Shown one piece after another: positions 32,670-42,636 of a stretch of DNA of 64,000 nt. Numbering within the stretch: position 1 is the stretch's first letter; the number at the start of each line of letters is the position of its first letter. The stretch comes from Parcubacteria group bacterium Gr01-1014_13 (GTDB lineage: Bacteria > Patescibacteria > ABY1 > Magasanikbacterales > GWA2-37-8), in NCBI GenBank assembly GCA_007376295.1, contig VMGB01000002.1:62001-126000 (forward strand), in the 5' to 3' direction. The translations under genes and the position numbers were made by a program. Below the pieces are notes generated by a model. It saw nothing but the letters and a program-made list of their open reading frames with translations, was not told where the DNA came from and did no database searches.

Positions 32670-35657
32670 ATGTATAATTCCAATCAAGAAGAGCAAGATA
32701 TTTTACGGTATTGGGACGAACATCAGTGCTTCGAAAAATCAATCGCCAACCGTTCTACCAAAAAACCCTATCATTTCTATGATGGGCCGCCTTTTGCTAC
32801 CGGTTTGCCTCATTATGGCCATATTGTGGCTTCACTCATGAAAGACGTGGTACCACGATATTTCACCATGCGTGGATACAGGGTAGAACGCAAATGGGGT
32901 TGGGATTGCCATGGACTTCCAATCGAAAACATTATTGAAAAAGAACTTAATTTATCTACTAAAAAAGAAATTGAGGCCTATGGCGTTGCTAAATTTAACG
33001 AAGCTTGCCGCGCCACAGTTTTGAAATACGCGCACGAATGGGAAAAAACCATAAAACGCATGGGTCGTTGGGTAGACATGAAAAACGATTACAAAACCAT
33101 GGATATTGGTTTTATGGAAAGTGTTTGGTGGGTATTCAAACAGCTTTGGGATCGCGATTTGATTTACAAAGATTACAAAGCCATGCACATATGTCCGCGT
33201 TGTGCCACAACGCTATCTAATTTTGAAGTTACCCAGGGCTATAAAGATATCAAAGATATTTCAGTAGTGGCGAAGTTTAAAATAAAAGAAGGCTATCAAA
33301 GTAAATTTGATTTTTTAAATATCAAAGGCCCAATTTATATTTTAGCTTGGACTACAACACCATGGACATTGCCAGGCAATGTATTGTTGGCGCTAGGATC
33401 TGACATAGAATACTTGCTTGTTACAATCGAAGGCGAAGAGGGCGCTTTTGTGGTGGCCAGGGAGCGCGCTGAAGCGGTATTTAAGGATAAAACTTGGAAA
33501 GAAATTGGTCGTTTCAAAGGTAAAGAATTGGCCGGGTTGGAATACGAGCCACTGTTCCCATATTTCAAAGATACACCCAAGGCCTTTCGTTTAGTAACGG
33601 CAAAATTTGTTACCACTACAGATGGTACTGGTATTGTGCATATTTCCCCGGCCTTTGGTGAGGAAGACTTTAAGGTTGGAAAAGCGGAAGGATTGCCTCT
33701 GGTTCAGCATGTGGGAATGGATGGGAAATTTGTATCGGCTGTGACTGATTTTGCTGGTATGGATGTTAAGCCAATAGATGATGTAACTAAAGCTGACGTA
33801 GAAATTATTAAATGGCTCGCCCACAATGGCAAATTATTTAGTAAAGAAAAAATAGAACATAGTTATCCGCACTGTTGGCGTTGTGATACTCCGTTATTAA
33901 ATTATGCTACTACCAGCTGGTTTGTGCGGGTTACTTTATTAAAAGATCAGTTATTAAAAAATAACGAAGAGATCAGTTGGGTGCCAGAACATATTAAAAA
34001 AGGACGTTTTGGCGTGTGGCTGGAAGGCGCGCGCGACTGGGCGATTAGCCGCAGTCGTTATTGGGGCACGCCTTTGCCGATTTGGGAAGGAAGCAATGGT
34101 GAAGTTGTTTGTATTGGCAGTATTGAAGAGTTGGAAAAATTATCTGGCGAAAAAGTTACAGATCTTCATAAACATTTTATTGATGGCATGATTATTACCA
34201 AAGACGGCCAGGAGTATAGACGTATTCCGGAAGTTTTAGATTGCTGGTTTGAATCCGGCAGCATGCCTTATGGCCAAATGCATTATCCGTTTGAAAACAA
34301 GAAAAAATTTGAAAGCAGTTTCCCAGCCGAGTTTATTGCCGAAGGCCAAGACCAAACTCGCGGTTGGTTTTATACCCTTCATGTTTTGGCCGTGGCTCTA
34401 ACAAGCAAGGTCCGTTTGATGAGTAAAAAACCAGCAATTCCAGTATCTGGTTTTCCATCACTACGCTACGGCGAGCCGGCTTTTAAGAATGTAATTGTTA
34501 ACGGGATTGTGTTGGCTGAAGATGGTAAGAAAATGAGCAAGCGTTTAAAAAATTATCCGGAGCCGGAAATAATTTTAGAAAAATATGGCGCCGATGCCAT
34601 GCGATATTATCTGGCTACTTCACCGGTAATGGCCGCTGAATCTTTGAATTTTTCCGAAGTAGGTGTAAGAGAAATGTATAATAAATTAATTAATACAGTA
34701 TATAATGTTCTGGAATTTTATCTGATGTATACAGATCAGAAGTCGAATGGTAAAAAACAGAAATCAGACCATGTATTAGATAAATGGATTTTGGCAAAAT
34801 TACAGATTTTAGTAAAAGATGTCACCGAAGGTATGGAAGCATATAAATTAGTAGACGCCAGCCGGCCAATAGCAGATTTTGTCACTGAACTTTCGCAATG
34901 GTATGTGCGCCGCTCGCGCGATAGGTTCAAGGGTGATAATGATAAAGACAAACAGCTTGCCTTGGCTACTCTTCACGAAGTTTTGTTTACTTTAGCCAAA
35001 GTAATGGCACCGTTTACACCGTTTATGGCCGAAAAAATTTATTTATCTTTAAAGGGTGAGAAAGAAAGTGTGCATTTAGAAGATTGGCCTGAGGCTGATA
35101 AAAAATTAATGGATGAGAAAGTTTTGGAACAGATGAGTTTGGCTAGAAAAATCGTAGAAATGGGTCTGGCATTGCGAGCGGAAAAAAGTATTAAAGTAAG
35201 ACAGCCACTCAATAAATTGTTGGTTAATGAAAAGTTTTCCGTAGATTTATCTACAACTATCGCTGCAGAATTAAATATAAAAAAAGTAGAAACACTGTCT
35301 AAATTAATGGGTGTTGGAGTTGGTGGGTTAATACCAGATAATTTTGTCACAAAAGAAGAGGGGAAATTAAGCGTGTTGTTAGACATAGCCATTACTGACG
35401 AACTAAAAGCCGAAGGCCTGGTCCGAGAAATTATCCGTACCATAAATCAAATTCGCAAAGAACAAAAATTGACGATTTCGGATAGGGTGATAGTTAGATA
35501 TAGTGCTAGTGATGCATCATTAAGATTTATTTTTGAAAAATATGTTGAGGAAATAAAAAAATCAGTATTGGCTTTTGCAGTCGAAGAGGGTGATACAGAA
35601 CAAGAAATTGAAATTGAAGGCTTGAAATTAAAAATTGGAGTGCATAGAATGCAATAA
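32670..35657 (+). CDS. ileS: Isoleucyl-tRNA synthetase (type 2, eukaryote-like)
   Basis: This 995-residue class I synthetase has the HIGH-type motif within PFATGLPHYGHIVASLMK (about 50-67), the Rossmann continuation GWDCHGLPIE, editing-domain signatures TTTPWTLPGN and GTGIVHISPAFGEEDF, and the KMSKR loop (KKMSKRLKNYPEP, about 624). The ATGLPHYGH wording is that of type 2 enzymes (eukaryotic and some bacterial), known as mupirocin-resistant, not of the E. coli type. Cys pairs (CPRC, CWRC) are present. It heads an operon with the NIF3-like gene and ruvA. Confidence 0.95.
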   Translation: MYNSNQEEQDILRYWDEHQCFEKSIANRSTKKPYHFYDGPPFATGLPHYGHIVASLMKDVVPRYFTMRGYRVERKWGWDCHGLPIENIIEKELNLSTKKEIEAYGVAKFNEACRATVLKYAHEWEKTIKRMGRWVDMKNDYKTMDIGFMESVWWVFKQLWDRDLIYKDYKAMHICPRCATTLSNFEVTQGYKDIKDISVVAKFKIKEGYQSKFDFLNIKGPIYILAWTTTPWTLPGNVLLALGSDIEYLLVTIEGEEGAFVVARERAEAVFKDKTWKEIGRFKGKELAGLEYEPLFPYFKDTPKAFRLVTAKFVTTTDGTGIVHISPAFGEEDFKVGKAEGLPLVQHVGMDGKFVSAVTDFAGMDVKPIDDVTKADVEIIKWLAHNGKLFSKEKIEHSYPHCWRCDTPLLNYATTSWFVRVTLLKDQLLKNNEEISWVPEHIKKGRFGVWLEGARDWAISRSRYWGTPLPIWEGSNGEVVCIGSIEELEKLSGEKVTDLHKHFIDGMIITKDGQEYRRIPEVLDCWFESGSMPYGQMHYPFENKKKFESSFPAEFIAEGQDQTRGWFYTLHVLAVALTSKVRLMSKKPAIPVSGFPSLRYGEPAFKNVIVNGIVLAEDGKKMSKRLKNYPEPEIILEKYGADAMRYYLATSPVMAAESLNFSEVGVREMYNKLINTVYNVLEFYLMYTDQKSNGKKQKSDHVLDKWILAKLQILVKDVTEGMEAYKLVDASRPIADFVTELSQWYVRRSRDRFKGDNDKDKQLALATLHEVLFTLAKVMAPFTPFMAEKIYLSLKGEKESVHLEDWPEADKKLMDEKVLEQMSLARKIVEMGLALRAEKSIKVRQPLNKLLVNEKFSVDLSTTIAAELNIKKVETLSKLMGVGVGGLIPDNFVTKEEGKLSVLLDIAITDELKAEGLVREIIRTINQIRKEQKLTISDRVIVRYSASDASLRFIFEKYVEEIKKSVLAFAVEEGDTEQEIEIEGLKLKIGVHRMQ

Positions 35658-35677
35658 TTAAATTTAATATAATCTGT

Positions 35678-36643
35678 ATGTTAACACTGAAGCAAGTTTA
35701 CGATCTGGGAATTAAGTTGGGAATAGCGGCTGATCCTCGCGGACAAAAAAGCGTGGCCAAGTATTTGGAACGCACAAAAAGAGAATATAATGAACTAAAG
35801 CCGGATGACAAAAAATATTTTAACGAAGAAAGATTGGTAAATCCTTATGAAGATTGCGGAATCCATTGTGGCGATTTAAAGGCGCCGCTAAAAAGAGTTT
35901 TGGCAGGTATAGATGTAGGGCCAGCAGAAATTTTGTTGGCCACTCAGCTAAATGAACGTGGTAAAAAAATAGATGCAGTAATCGCTCATCATCCGATTGG
36001 CGGAGCTTTGGCGAGTCTACACGGCGTAATGGATATGATAGCCGAAATGTACGAAAATTTGGGTATGCCAGTGCATACAGCGGAGCGTTTGATGGCAGAG
36101 AGGATTGGAGAAGTTGGTCGTGGCGTACACCCCGCCAATCATTACCAAATTGTAGACACAGCCAAATTGTTGGGAGTAAATGTTATGAACATGCATACCC
36201 CAACCGATAATATGGTAACCAAATTCTTGGAAGATTTTTTGGCTAAGAAAAAACCAGAAATAGTAGGTGATATTATGAAGGCTTTGATGGAACTACCGGA
36301 ATATCAGGAAGCGAAAAAACGGGGAGCTGGTCCAAATTTGGTTGCTGGAAATCCAAGAAATAAAGTGGGTAAACTTTTTGTCGAAATGACTGGTGGTACC
36401 AATCCGTCCAGTAAAGTTTATCAGGAGCTTTCCCGAGCCGGTGTCAGCACTTTGGTAGGTATGCATATGCGCGATGATTCACGAGAAAAAGCTAATGAAT
36501 ACCATATGAACGTACTTATTGCTGGACATATGTCTTCCGATTCTTTGGGTATGAACCTTTATTTGGACGAACTCGAAAAGAAGGGAATTGAAGTGGTGCC
36601 ATGCGGCGGATTGATCAGAGTAAGCAGAGTCAAGAGAAAATAA
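35678..36643 (+). CDS. NIF3-like dinuclear-metal-centre protein
   Basis: The 321-residue protein resembles the NIF3/DUF34 family: AVIAHHPIGGALASLHGV (about 103-120, a His-His metal motif like THHP), GMPVHTAERL, and a C-terminal NVLIAGHMSSDSLGMN and GIEVVPCGGL segment that supplies further metal ligands. NIF3 proteins form hexameric toroids with a bimetal site; some have been described as GTP cyclohydrolase-like, but the role is not settled. It has an unusual N-terminal helical extension (about 1-65). It sits 20 bp after ileS and 2 bp before ruvA. Confidence 0.7.
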   Translation: MLTLKQVYDLGIKLGIAADPRGQKSVAKYLERTKREYNELKPDDKKYFNEERLVNPYEDCGIHCGDLKAPLKRVLAGIDVGPAEILLATQLNERGKKIDAVIAHHPIGGALASLHGVMDMIAEMYENLGMPVHTAERLMAERIGEVGRGVHPANHYQIVDTAKLLGVNVMNMHTPTDNMVTKFLEDFLAKKKPEIVGDIMKALMELPEYQEAKKRGAGPNLVAGNPRNKVGKLFVEMTGGTNPSSKVYQELSRAGVSTLVGMHMRDDSREKANEYHMNVLIAGHMSSDSLGMNLYLDELEKKGIEVVPCGGLIRVSRVKRK

Positions 36644-36645
36644 TT

Positions 36646-37215
36646 ATGATCTCCATTATTCAAGGCAAAGTCCTCTCCAACTTTGGCGGCAAGCTGGTAG
36701 TTTTAACTGCTGGCGGAGTTGGTTATGAAATAATGGTAAGTGCTAATTCTGTCAAAAATTGGTTGGTGGGCGCTGAAGCACAAATTTTGACTTATCTGGC
36801 TGTGCGGGAAAGTTCTTTGGATCTATACGGATTTGTCAGCGAAAGTGAAAAAGAATTATTTGAAAAATTTTTATTAGTCAGCGGTATTGGTCCCAAGACT
36901 GCTTTACATCTTTTATCTTTAGGTAGTGTGCAAGAGATTTCTTCTGCGATTGGCCGAGAGGATCTCTCTTATCTTACCAACGTAAGCGGTATCGGCAAAA
37001 AAACCGCCGAGAGAATTTTGGTGGAATTAAAAAACAAAGTCGGGGCAGGGGCAACGGGTATAGAAGATATGGAAGGGGCTTTGGGAGATGTAGTAGAAGG
37101 TTTGGCAGCTCTGGGTTATTCATTTGTGGAAGCCAGAGATGCGGTAAAAAATTTGGATGTGAAAGGAAAAACCAGTGAACAGTTACTTAAGGAAGCTTTG
37201 CAAAGAATTAAATAG
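36646..37215 (+). CDS. ruvA: Holliday junction DNA helicase subunit RuvA
   Basis: This 189-residue protein starts at MISIIQGKV (base 36646). It has the N-terminal OB fold (GGVGYEIMV), two helix-hairpin-helix motifs (LLVSGIGPKTALHLLS near 79 and NVSGIGKKTAERILVEL near 115) and the C-terminal RuvB-binding domain (EGLAALGYSFVEARDAV). RuvA tetramers bind junctions and recruit RuvB. The gene ends 5 bp before the convergent argH stop. Confidence 0.95.
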   Translation: MISIIQGKVLSNFGGKLVVLTAGGVGYEIMVSANSVKNWLVGAEAQILTYLAVRESSLDLYGFVSESEKELFEKFLLVSGIGPKTALHLLSLGSVQEISSAIGREDLSYLTNVSGIGKKTAERILVELKNKVGAGATGIEDMEGALGDVVEGLAALGYSFVEARDAVKNLDVKGKTSEQLLKEALQRIK

Positions 37216-37220
37216 TTATT

Positions 37221-38507
37221 TTAGAGAGGTTTGTCGATTTTATAATATTGCAACCCAAGATTACCGGGACCGCCCAAGGAAATTACTTCTTTTATAGCCG
37301 CCACCGGATCATGAACGGTGAGCTTGTCTAAGTTATTTTTTATATGTTGGTAGGCATCTCTAAATGTCATACCTTCTTTTACCAATTTATTTGCCTCAAA
37401 AGCGGCAAATAGTTCCGGAGAAAGAGATTTCATTAAAATTTCTTTGTTTGGTTTAATTTTTGACATGGCCAGAGCCATAATTTCCAAGCTGCGTCTGGCT
37501 ATGCCGAGGCCCTTTATGAGCGGTTCTTTTGTCAGCTGGGTATCGCGATTATAGCCGCTGATTAAATTTTTAGAAATGTCTTTTACTTGTGTCTGTAAAG
37601 CCACAATGACACCGACATTGCTTCTTACTATTTCAAACACATCAGGGTTTCTTTTTTGCGGCATTATGGAAGATCCGGTGGTAAATTCTCCAGGAAGATG
37701 GAAAAAATTAAATTCAGGCGTGGTAAACCAGATCATTTCGTTTGCTAATCTGCCGAGAGTCATCATTATTTGGGTAAGAACAGAGAGGATATAGCTCTCA
37801 GTAGAGCCGCGGCTGTTTACGCAATATAGTGAATTTATTTGGGTTCTTTTAAATTTCAAAATTTTGGTTGTTAAGCGTCTGTCGAGGTTAAAATTTATAC
37901 CATAGCCGGCAGCTGCTCCCAAAGGATTTTGATCGTTTAGTTTATAAGCAGATTCCAAAAGCATGTGGTTATTTATCAATTCTTCCAAATAAGCGGCGGC
38001 AAAGTGGCCGATGCTCGATGGCATGGCGCGGCGGGTGTGAGTATAACCCGGCATGGGCATAAATTCATATTTTTTGGCCATGGCCAAAAAAACTTTTTCT
38101 AAACCAATAAGCTCGCGGCTTATCTGCTTTATTTTTTTTCTGGTATATAGTCTGGTCGCTACCAAAACTTGATCGTTGCGTGAGCGGCAAGTATGAATTT
38201 TTTTTCCCAAGTCTCCCAGTTTTTTTACCAAATAATTTTCAATAGCCGTGTGGCAATCTTCATCAGCTTGGGTAATGGTGAACTCGCCTTTGGCGTGCAA
38301 TGTTCGGATTTCCTCTAGACCAGCCAGTAATTTTTTTAGTTCATCTTGATTTAAAATGCCCAGTTTTTTTAGCGCCTGTGCATGAGCGGCAGAAGCATCA
38401 AGATCAAATGGCAACAGCTTTTGGTCTAAAATATAGTCATTGCCCACCGTATATTTTTCGGCGAGCGGATGCAGTTTGGTCGATTTTGTTTGCCAAAGTT
38501 TTGCCAT
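37221..38507 (-). CDS. argH: Argininosuccinate lyase
   Basis: The 428-residue protein has the fumarase/aspartase superfamily signature GSSIMPQKRNPD (about 273-284) and the argininosuccinate lyase features DEDCHTAIENYLVKKLG, HTCRSRNDQV (about 104-113) and MPGYTHTRRAMPSS. It cleaves argininosuccinate to arginine and fumarate. No argG or other arginine gene is in the window, so it may scavenge or process host-derived intermediates; that is inference. It is the last gene of the amidohydrolase-argH pair (one-base gap). Confidence 0.9.
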   Translation of the reverse strand: MAKLWQTKSTKLHPLAEKYTVGNDYILDQKLLPFDLDASAAHAQALKKLGILNQDELKKLLAGLEEIRTLHAKGEFTITQADEDCHTAIENYLVKKLGDLGKKIHTCRSRNDQVLVATRLYTRKKIKQISRELIGLEKVFLAMAKKYEFMPMPGYTHTRRAMPSSIGHFAAAYLEELINNHMLLESAYKLNDQNPLGAAAGYGINFNLDRRLTTKILKFKRTQINSLYCVNSRGSTESYILSVLTQIMMTLGRLANEMIWFTTPEFNFFHLPGEFTTGSSIMPQKRNPDVFEIVRSNVGVIVALQTQVKDISKNLISGYNRDTQLTKEPLIKGLGIARRSLEIMALAMSKIKPNKEILMKSLSPELFAAFEANKLVKEGMTFRDAYQHIKNNLDKLTVHDPVAAIKEVISLGGPGNLGLQYYKIDKPL

Positions 38508-38508
38508 A

Positions 38509-39483
38509 TTATTTTGTGTTTAAAATTTTATGACCATTTGTGGTAGCTATATTTACCAATTCGTCAAAATCATAATATCGGCAAGCTTCTTGAAGCATGC
38601 GCATTTCGGTCCACATATCTCCATCAACAAACGGCTCATAGAAATCACAAATATTATCCACGCCCATACCAACTAGCACTCCCGCTTCAATCATTTCGGG
38701 GACATTGGCAATGGAGTTGTGGGTAGGAGAGGTGTATTGATCCAATTGCCGCATTGATAATGCGGCCGAAGGGCAGACCACCACGCTAATGCCGGCATCA
38801 ACCATTTTTTTGTAAATTTCTTGACGGTATTCTTTTGGCTGAGCCGCGACAGATAAAGCGTGTATAGCCACAACTCTGCCCTGATAATTATGTTTTATAG
38901 TGTGGCGGATTAATTTTTCCATATCCTGTTCATGAGGATTATTTTCCTGATCTATGTGTACATGGACTGGCTTATTTAGATTTTTGGCAATACTAAACAA
39001 AGCGTCTAAATTTTCTTCATCATTGGGTCGGTCTTTACTCGGCAGGCCGCCAGCAATATCCGCCTTAGCGGTTATTTCTTCATATAGCTTTCTGGCATCT
39101 GCGTTTACCAGTCCTCCTAGTGGTTGAGTAATTGTGATAAATTTTATTTTGTCCTTATATTCCTCCTTAACCTGGTTGGCGGCATCTATAGCTTTGTGGC
39201 CGACAGCTTCGTAGGCATCTATAAAACTGCAAGTAGCGCTTACACCCTGATTAACCATCAAATCCAGTGATCTTCGTAGTCTTTGAGCAATTTCTTCTTG
39301 GCTTGAGGCTCGTTTGATATTGTCGCTCATAAGCCATTTTTGTTCCATATCCACCATGCTCTTATCCAGACCTTCTTTTGTAATATAAAAAGCTTTATCA
39401 AAATGAGCGTGGCAATTTGCCCAGCCGCCTTGATTTTTTATTTCTGCAAGCATCGCTGTCTTGAGATCCCATGGGTTAAACAT
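38509..39483 (-). CDS. Cytosine deaminase-like amidohydrolase
   Basis: This 324-residue TIM-barrel metal hydrolase resembles the CodA/N-isopropylammelide group: NCHAHFDKAF near the start (HxH metal site), VHVHIDQENNPHE (about 158-170), VVAIHALSVAAQ (metal His, about 188-199), and GMGVDNICDFYEPFVDGDM (about 269-287, metal Asp). The CodA group deaminates cytosine or related amino-pyrimidines and triazines. Size is below the usual 400 or so residues because the flanking beta-sandwich is reduced. It is paired with argH. The substrate is not proven by sequence. Confidence 0.78.
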   Translation of the reverse strand: MFNPWDLKTAMLAEIKNQGGWANCHAHFDKAFYITKEGLDKSMVDMEQKWLMSDNIKRASSQEEIAQRLRRSLDLMVNQGVSATCSFIDAYEAVGHKAIDAANQVKEEYKDKIKFITITQPLGGLVNADARKLYEEITAKADIAGGLPSKDRPNDEENLDALFSIAKNLNKPVHVHIDQENNPHEQDMEKLIRHTIKHNYQGRVVAIHALSVAAQPKEYRQEIYKKMVDAGISVVVCPSAALSMRQLDQYTSPTHNSIANVPEMIEAGVLVGMGVDNICDFYEPFVDGDMWTEMRMLQEACRYYDFDELVNIATTNGHKILNTK

Positions 39484-39502
39484 AATTTTCTATCATTTTT
39501 CA

Positions 39503-39525
39503 AAAAAATACCACCTTTCGGGTGG
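39503..39525 (-). terminator. Terminator between gatB and the amidohydrolase gene
   Basis: On the minus strand, stem CCACC/GGTGG followed by a T run. A further hairpin (CAGTCA/TGACTG, 39605-39618) lies closer to the gatB stop. Confidence 0.6.
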
Positions 39526-39627
39526 CCGTTTATTAAAAGTTTTTTATTTTGTAGTAACTGGTTCTTTGCATATATTTTTAATAGTTTAGCAGGTTGTAAG
39601 ACGCCAGTCAAGGCTGACTGTCCACAG

Positions 39628-41163
39628 TTATTTCATTTTTTCTCGCAGTAATTTTTCCGCCACTACTGGATCGGCGCTACCCTCGGTAGCTTTCATCACC
39701 ATGCCTTTAAGAAATTGAAGGATAGGTTCTTTACCGGCTTTAAATTGTTCAACTTGTTTTGGATAATTTTTAATTATTTCCTCTACAACTTCAGACAATT
39801 TACCTTCATCACTAATTTGGCCATAACCTTTTTCTTCCATAATATGAGTCGGGTCCATATCAACGCCCGAATCCAGCATTTCGTTTAGAATTTTTTGAGC
39901 ATTAGTTGAGTTTAGTTTGTTGGCATAAATTAAGGCCACCAATTCGGCAAAATTTTCCGGTTTTAATTTTAACACTCGGATATCTATTTTTCGTTCAGCC
40001 ATAGCGCCCATTAGCTTGCTGGTAATCCAGCCGCCGGCTAAATGCGCTAGTTGTTTGGATACATAAGCGTCATTTCTTTCAGCTTTAAAATCATGAAGCC
40101 AATGAGCGAGTTCGCTCATGACTTGTTCGGTAAATTTAGACCAAGCCAGGTCGGAAGATAAAATTTCTGCATCAGCGTATGAAAACCCATATTCATCTCG
40201 GAAACGAGCGCGTTTAGCTTGGGGTAATTCTGGCAAATTTAAATCACCAGCAATTACTTCTGGATGAAACGGAGGGATATCTGGTTCGGGGAAGTAGCGG
40301 TAGTCCGCAGCAGTTTCCTTTTCTCTTTGCATAACCGTGCCGCCGGAATTTTCATCCCAGCCTCGGGTTTGTTGTTTCCATGATTCGCCATTTTCGATCA
40401 TGGCAGTTTGTCTTTGGATTTCAAACTCAATAGCTTTTTCTACGGCTCGGAAAGAGTTTATGTTTTTTACCTCCACTTTATGGTTTAGGGTATAGCCGGC
40501 CACAGGAGTAATTACACCATTGTTGTTTGTAAACTTCCCTTCTTCCTGAAGAGAGATATTTACTTCGCAGCGCATATGCCCTTTTTCCATGTCCGCATCA
40601 CTTACACCTAAATAACGAAAAATCATCTGTAATTCTTGGCAGTAAGCTTTGGCTTCGGCAGCGCTGGCAATATCTGGTTCGGAGACGATTTCTACCAGCG
40701 GTACACCGGCGCGATTAAAATCTACCAGCGTGGTATTAGAAGAACTGTGAGTTGATTTAGCCGTATCTTCTTCCAGGTGTACGCGCGTTACGCCAATTTT
40801 GGCAGTATCACGGATATTTTTTCCGGGTAAGAATTCTAAATTCATGTAGCCATGTTCGCCAATAGGTTGATCGTATTGAGAAATTTGGTAGGCTTTGGGA
40901 AGATCTGGATAAAAATAATGTTTACGGTCAAATTTACTGTTGGTATTAATGCGGCAGTTTAAAGCTTTAGCGATTTTGGCAGCCCATTCGATAGCAGTTT
41001 TGTTTGGTACCGGCAATGTACCTGGGTGGGCGAGACAAATTTCGCAGACATTGCTATTAGGAGCCGAACGGTCGGGATCATTTTTGCATGCGCAAAACAT
41101 CTTGCTTTTGGTTTTAAGCTCGACGTGCACCTCCATGCCGATAATCACCTGAAGTTTTGGCAT
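39628..41163 (-). CDS. gatB: Asp-tRNA(Asn)/Glu-tRNA(Gln) amidotransferase subunit B
   Basis: This 511-residue GatB has the family N-terminus IGMEVHVELKTKSKMFC, the CVNS-like Cys region (CACKN, CEICLAHPGTLPVPN), FDRKHYFYPDLPKAYQISQ, and MRCEVNISL (about 199). The C-terminal YqeY/tail domain is complete (LKGMVMKATEGSADP). GatCAB amidates misacylated Glu-tRNA(Gln) or Asp-tRNA(Asn). Subunits A and C are not adjacent. The transcript ends at hairpins downstream; the membrane-protein gene follows upstream on the same strand. Confidence 0.96.
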   Translation of the reverse strand: MPKLQVIIGMEVHVELKTKSKMFCACKNDPDRSAPNSNVCEICLAHPGTLPVPNKTAIEWAAKIAKALNCRINTNSKFDRKHYFYPDLPKAYQISQYDQPIGEHGYMNLEFLPGKNIRDTAKIGVTRVHLEEDTAKSTHSSSNTTLVDFNRAGVPLVEIVSEPDIASAAEAKAYCQELQMIFRYLGVSDADMEKGHMRCEVNISLQEEGKFTNNNGVITPVAGYTLNHKVEVKNINSFRAVEKAIEFEIQRQTAMIENGESWKQQTRGWDENSGGTVMQREKETAADYRYFPEPDIPPFHPEVIAGDLNLPELPQAKRARFRDEYGFSYADAEILSSDLAWSKFTEQVMSELAHWLHDFKAERNDAYVSKQLAHLAGGWITSKLMGAMAERKIDIRVLKLKPENFAELVALIYANKLNSTNAQKILNEMLDSGVDMDPTHIMEEKGYGQISDEGKLSEVVEEIIKNYPKQVEQFKAGKEPILQFLKGMVMKATEGSADPVVAEKLLREKMK

Positions 41164-41170
41164 AGATTTA

Positions 41171-41923
41171 TTATACTTTTGGAGGCAGAGCTGGTTGGGT
41201 TACCGGATTTTGTTTAGCGCTTAGATATAAAATTAAAGTGGCAGCCGCAGAAAGCGGTGCGATAACAGAGCTAGACAGAGATGACAAAACACTGACAGAG
41301 GCGGATTCTATAAACATTGGTAATGGTAAGAGTTCGATCAGGTAGGTAAGAGCAAAAGAAACCATGTAATTTAATAGTCCGAAAATAAGAGCGGCAATGG
41401 CCAGTCTCCAAGCTATAGGCCACCAGCGGCCCACCACTAAAGCTTTGCTAGCACGCATAGCGCTTAGTCCTTTGGCTCCCTCAAAAATTACTGCGTAAGA
41501 AGCAAAGCTATACCAAACAGCAAATATTATACCTGGAAGAATGAATAGTAATGTTCCGCCAATTACGCTTAAGCTGACCAAGAAAGAAGTAAATACAACT
41601 GGCCAAATCAAAGTGCTGGAAGTAAGGAAAGTTTCTTTCCAGTTAGTTGGTTTGGCCAAAAGAGAATCAGAGATAGCTCTTGCCAAGGCTATCGTAACCC
41701 AAATAGCAAATACGATGCTGGCGGCAAAAACAATCAGGATAATTATATTGCTGGCTAGTGAAGATGATGGCAGATAGACAGATAAATACAGAGAAATTGT
41801 GCCCAAAGCCGATAAAATGAGGGTGGGCAAGAACAGCATTATTATAAATGGCAGGAATTTACGCCAGTTTTTGACATATAAATCCCAACTGTCGACGACT
41901 AGTTCGGTGGCTGTTTTAAGCAT
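41171..41923 (-). CDS. Polytopic membrane protein (hypothetical)
   Basis: This 250-residue protein has about six hydrophobic helices and resembles the loosely defined group of glycerophosphodiester-phosphodiesterase-like membrane domains. Features include SWDLYVKNWRKFLPFIIMLF near the N-terminus, AIVFEGAKGLSAMRASKALVVGRWW (seen in pieces, about 145-170), a motif common in that group, and a Pro/Gln tail. Function unknown. It is the third gene downstream of tmk on the minus strand, 1 bp from it. Confidence 0.65.
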   Translation of the reverse strand: MLKTATELVVDSWDLYVKNWRKFLPFIIMLFLPTLILSALGTISLYLSVYLPSSSLASNIIILIVFAASIVFAIWVTIALARAISDSLLAKPTNWKETFLTSSTLIWPVVFTSFLVSLSVIGGTLLFILPGIIFAVWYSFASYAVIFEGAKGLSAMRASKALVVGRWWPIAWRLAIAALIFGLLNYMVSFALTYLIELLPLPMFIESASVSVLSSLSSSVIAPLSAAATLILYLSAKQNPVTQPALPPKV

Positions 41924-41924
41924 A

Positions 41925-42632
41925 TTAGGCTGAAATTAGTTGTTTAAGGAGGTTTGTGGCCTCTTGTTTCATTATATCAATTTCAGCCCCAGCATTCAAG
42001 CGGTGAATTTGGGTGCCTCGGTCAGTAAATATTTTCTGGAATTCGGAGGAAGAAAAGTTTTCAGCCGCTTTTTTTAGAAAATCCAATTTTTCAAAGATAG
42101 CATTGTCATTTTTATCAAAACGAGCGCCTATTCTGGCCGCAGCCTGCTCGGCAGAAATTTGGGCAATAATCAAATGGTCCGGTCTGTTTTCTAAAGCTAA
42201 TTTGTTGCCGGGGAATTCAGCGATTTTGGCAAAATCAAATTCTTTATCTTGTAGGCTTTGGTAAGCTAGCGAGGTGCTGACACCGCGATCCTGAATAACA
42301 ATCTTGCCGCTGGCTAGTAGTGGGATTGTTATTTTATTGTACAAAACCAAACGATCTAAAGAAAACGCTTCAATAATGGCCCGGTGAGGGTAATTTGTGC
42401 CGATTTTAACCAGCTCTTCGCGAATAACTTTGCCCACGCCAACATACGTAGGTTCGCAGCTAAAAACAAAATCATAAGATTTAATTTCATCCAATTCCGG
42501 ATATTTACCGGTGGTTTGCCAGTATTGCTTTAGATCAAAAACAGCGTTCCCCTGGGCAGTGAGGTATTCTTTCCAAGTCTGAACAACAGTGCTTTTGCCA
42601 CTACCATCAATGCCATCGATCATGATAAGCAT
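41925..42632 (-). CDS. tmk: Thymidylate kinase
   Basis: This 235-residue P-loop kinase has IDGIDGSGKSTVVQ at the N-terminus (Walker A), the DRGVSTSLAYQS motif (about 118-129, equivalent of the DR-x2-S-S-x-AYQ signature) and a C-terminal LID. It phosphorylates dTMP to dTDP. It is somewhat longer than E. coli Tmk (213), with an inserted region at about 45-75. It is the last enzyme of the dTTP route encoded by the cluster here. Confidence 0.88.
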   Translation of the reverse strand: MLIMIDGIDGSGKSTVVQTWKEYLTAQGNAVFDLKQYWQTTGKYPELDEIKSYDFVFSCEPTYVGVGKVIREELVKIGTNYPHRAIIEAFSLDRLVLYNKITIPLLASGKIVIQDRGVSTSLAYQSLQDKEFDFAKIAEFPGNKLALENRPDHLIIAQISAEQAAARIGARFDKNDNAIFEKLDFLKKAAENFSSSEFQKIFTDRGTQIHRLNAGAEIDIMKQEATNLLKQLISA

Positions 42633-42636
42633 AGCA

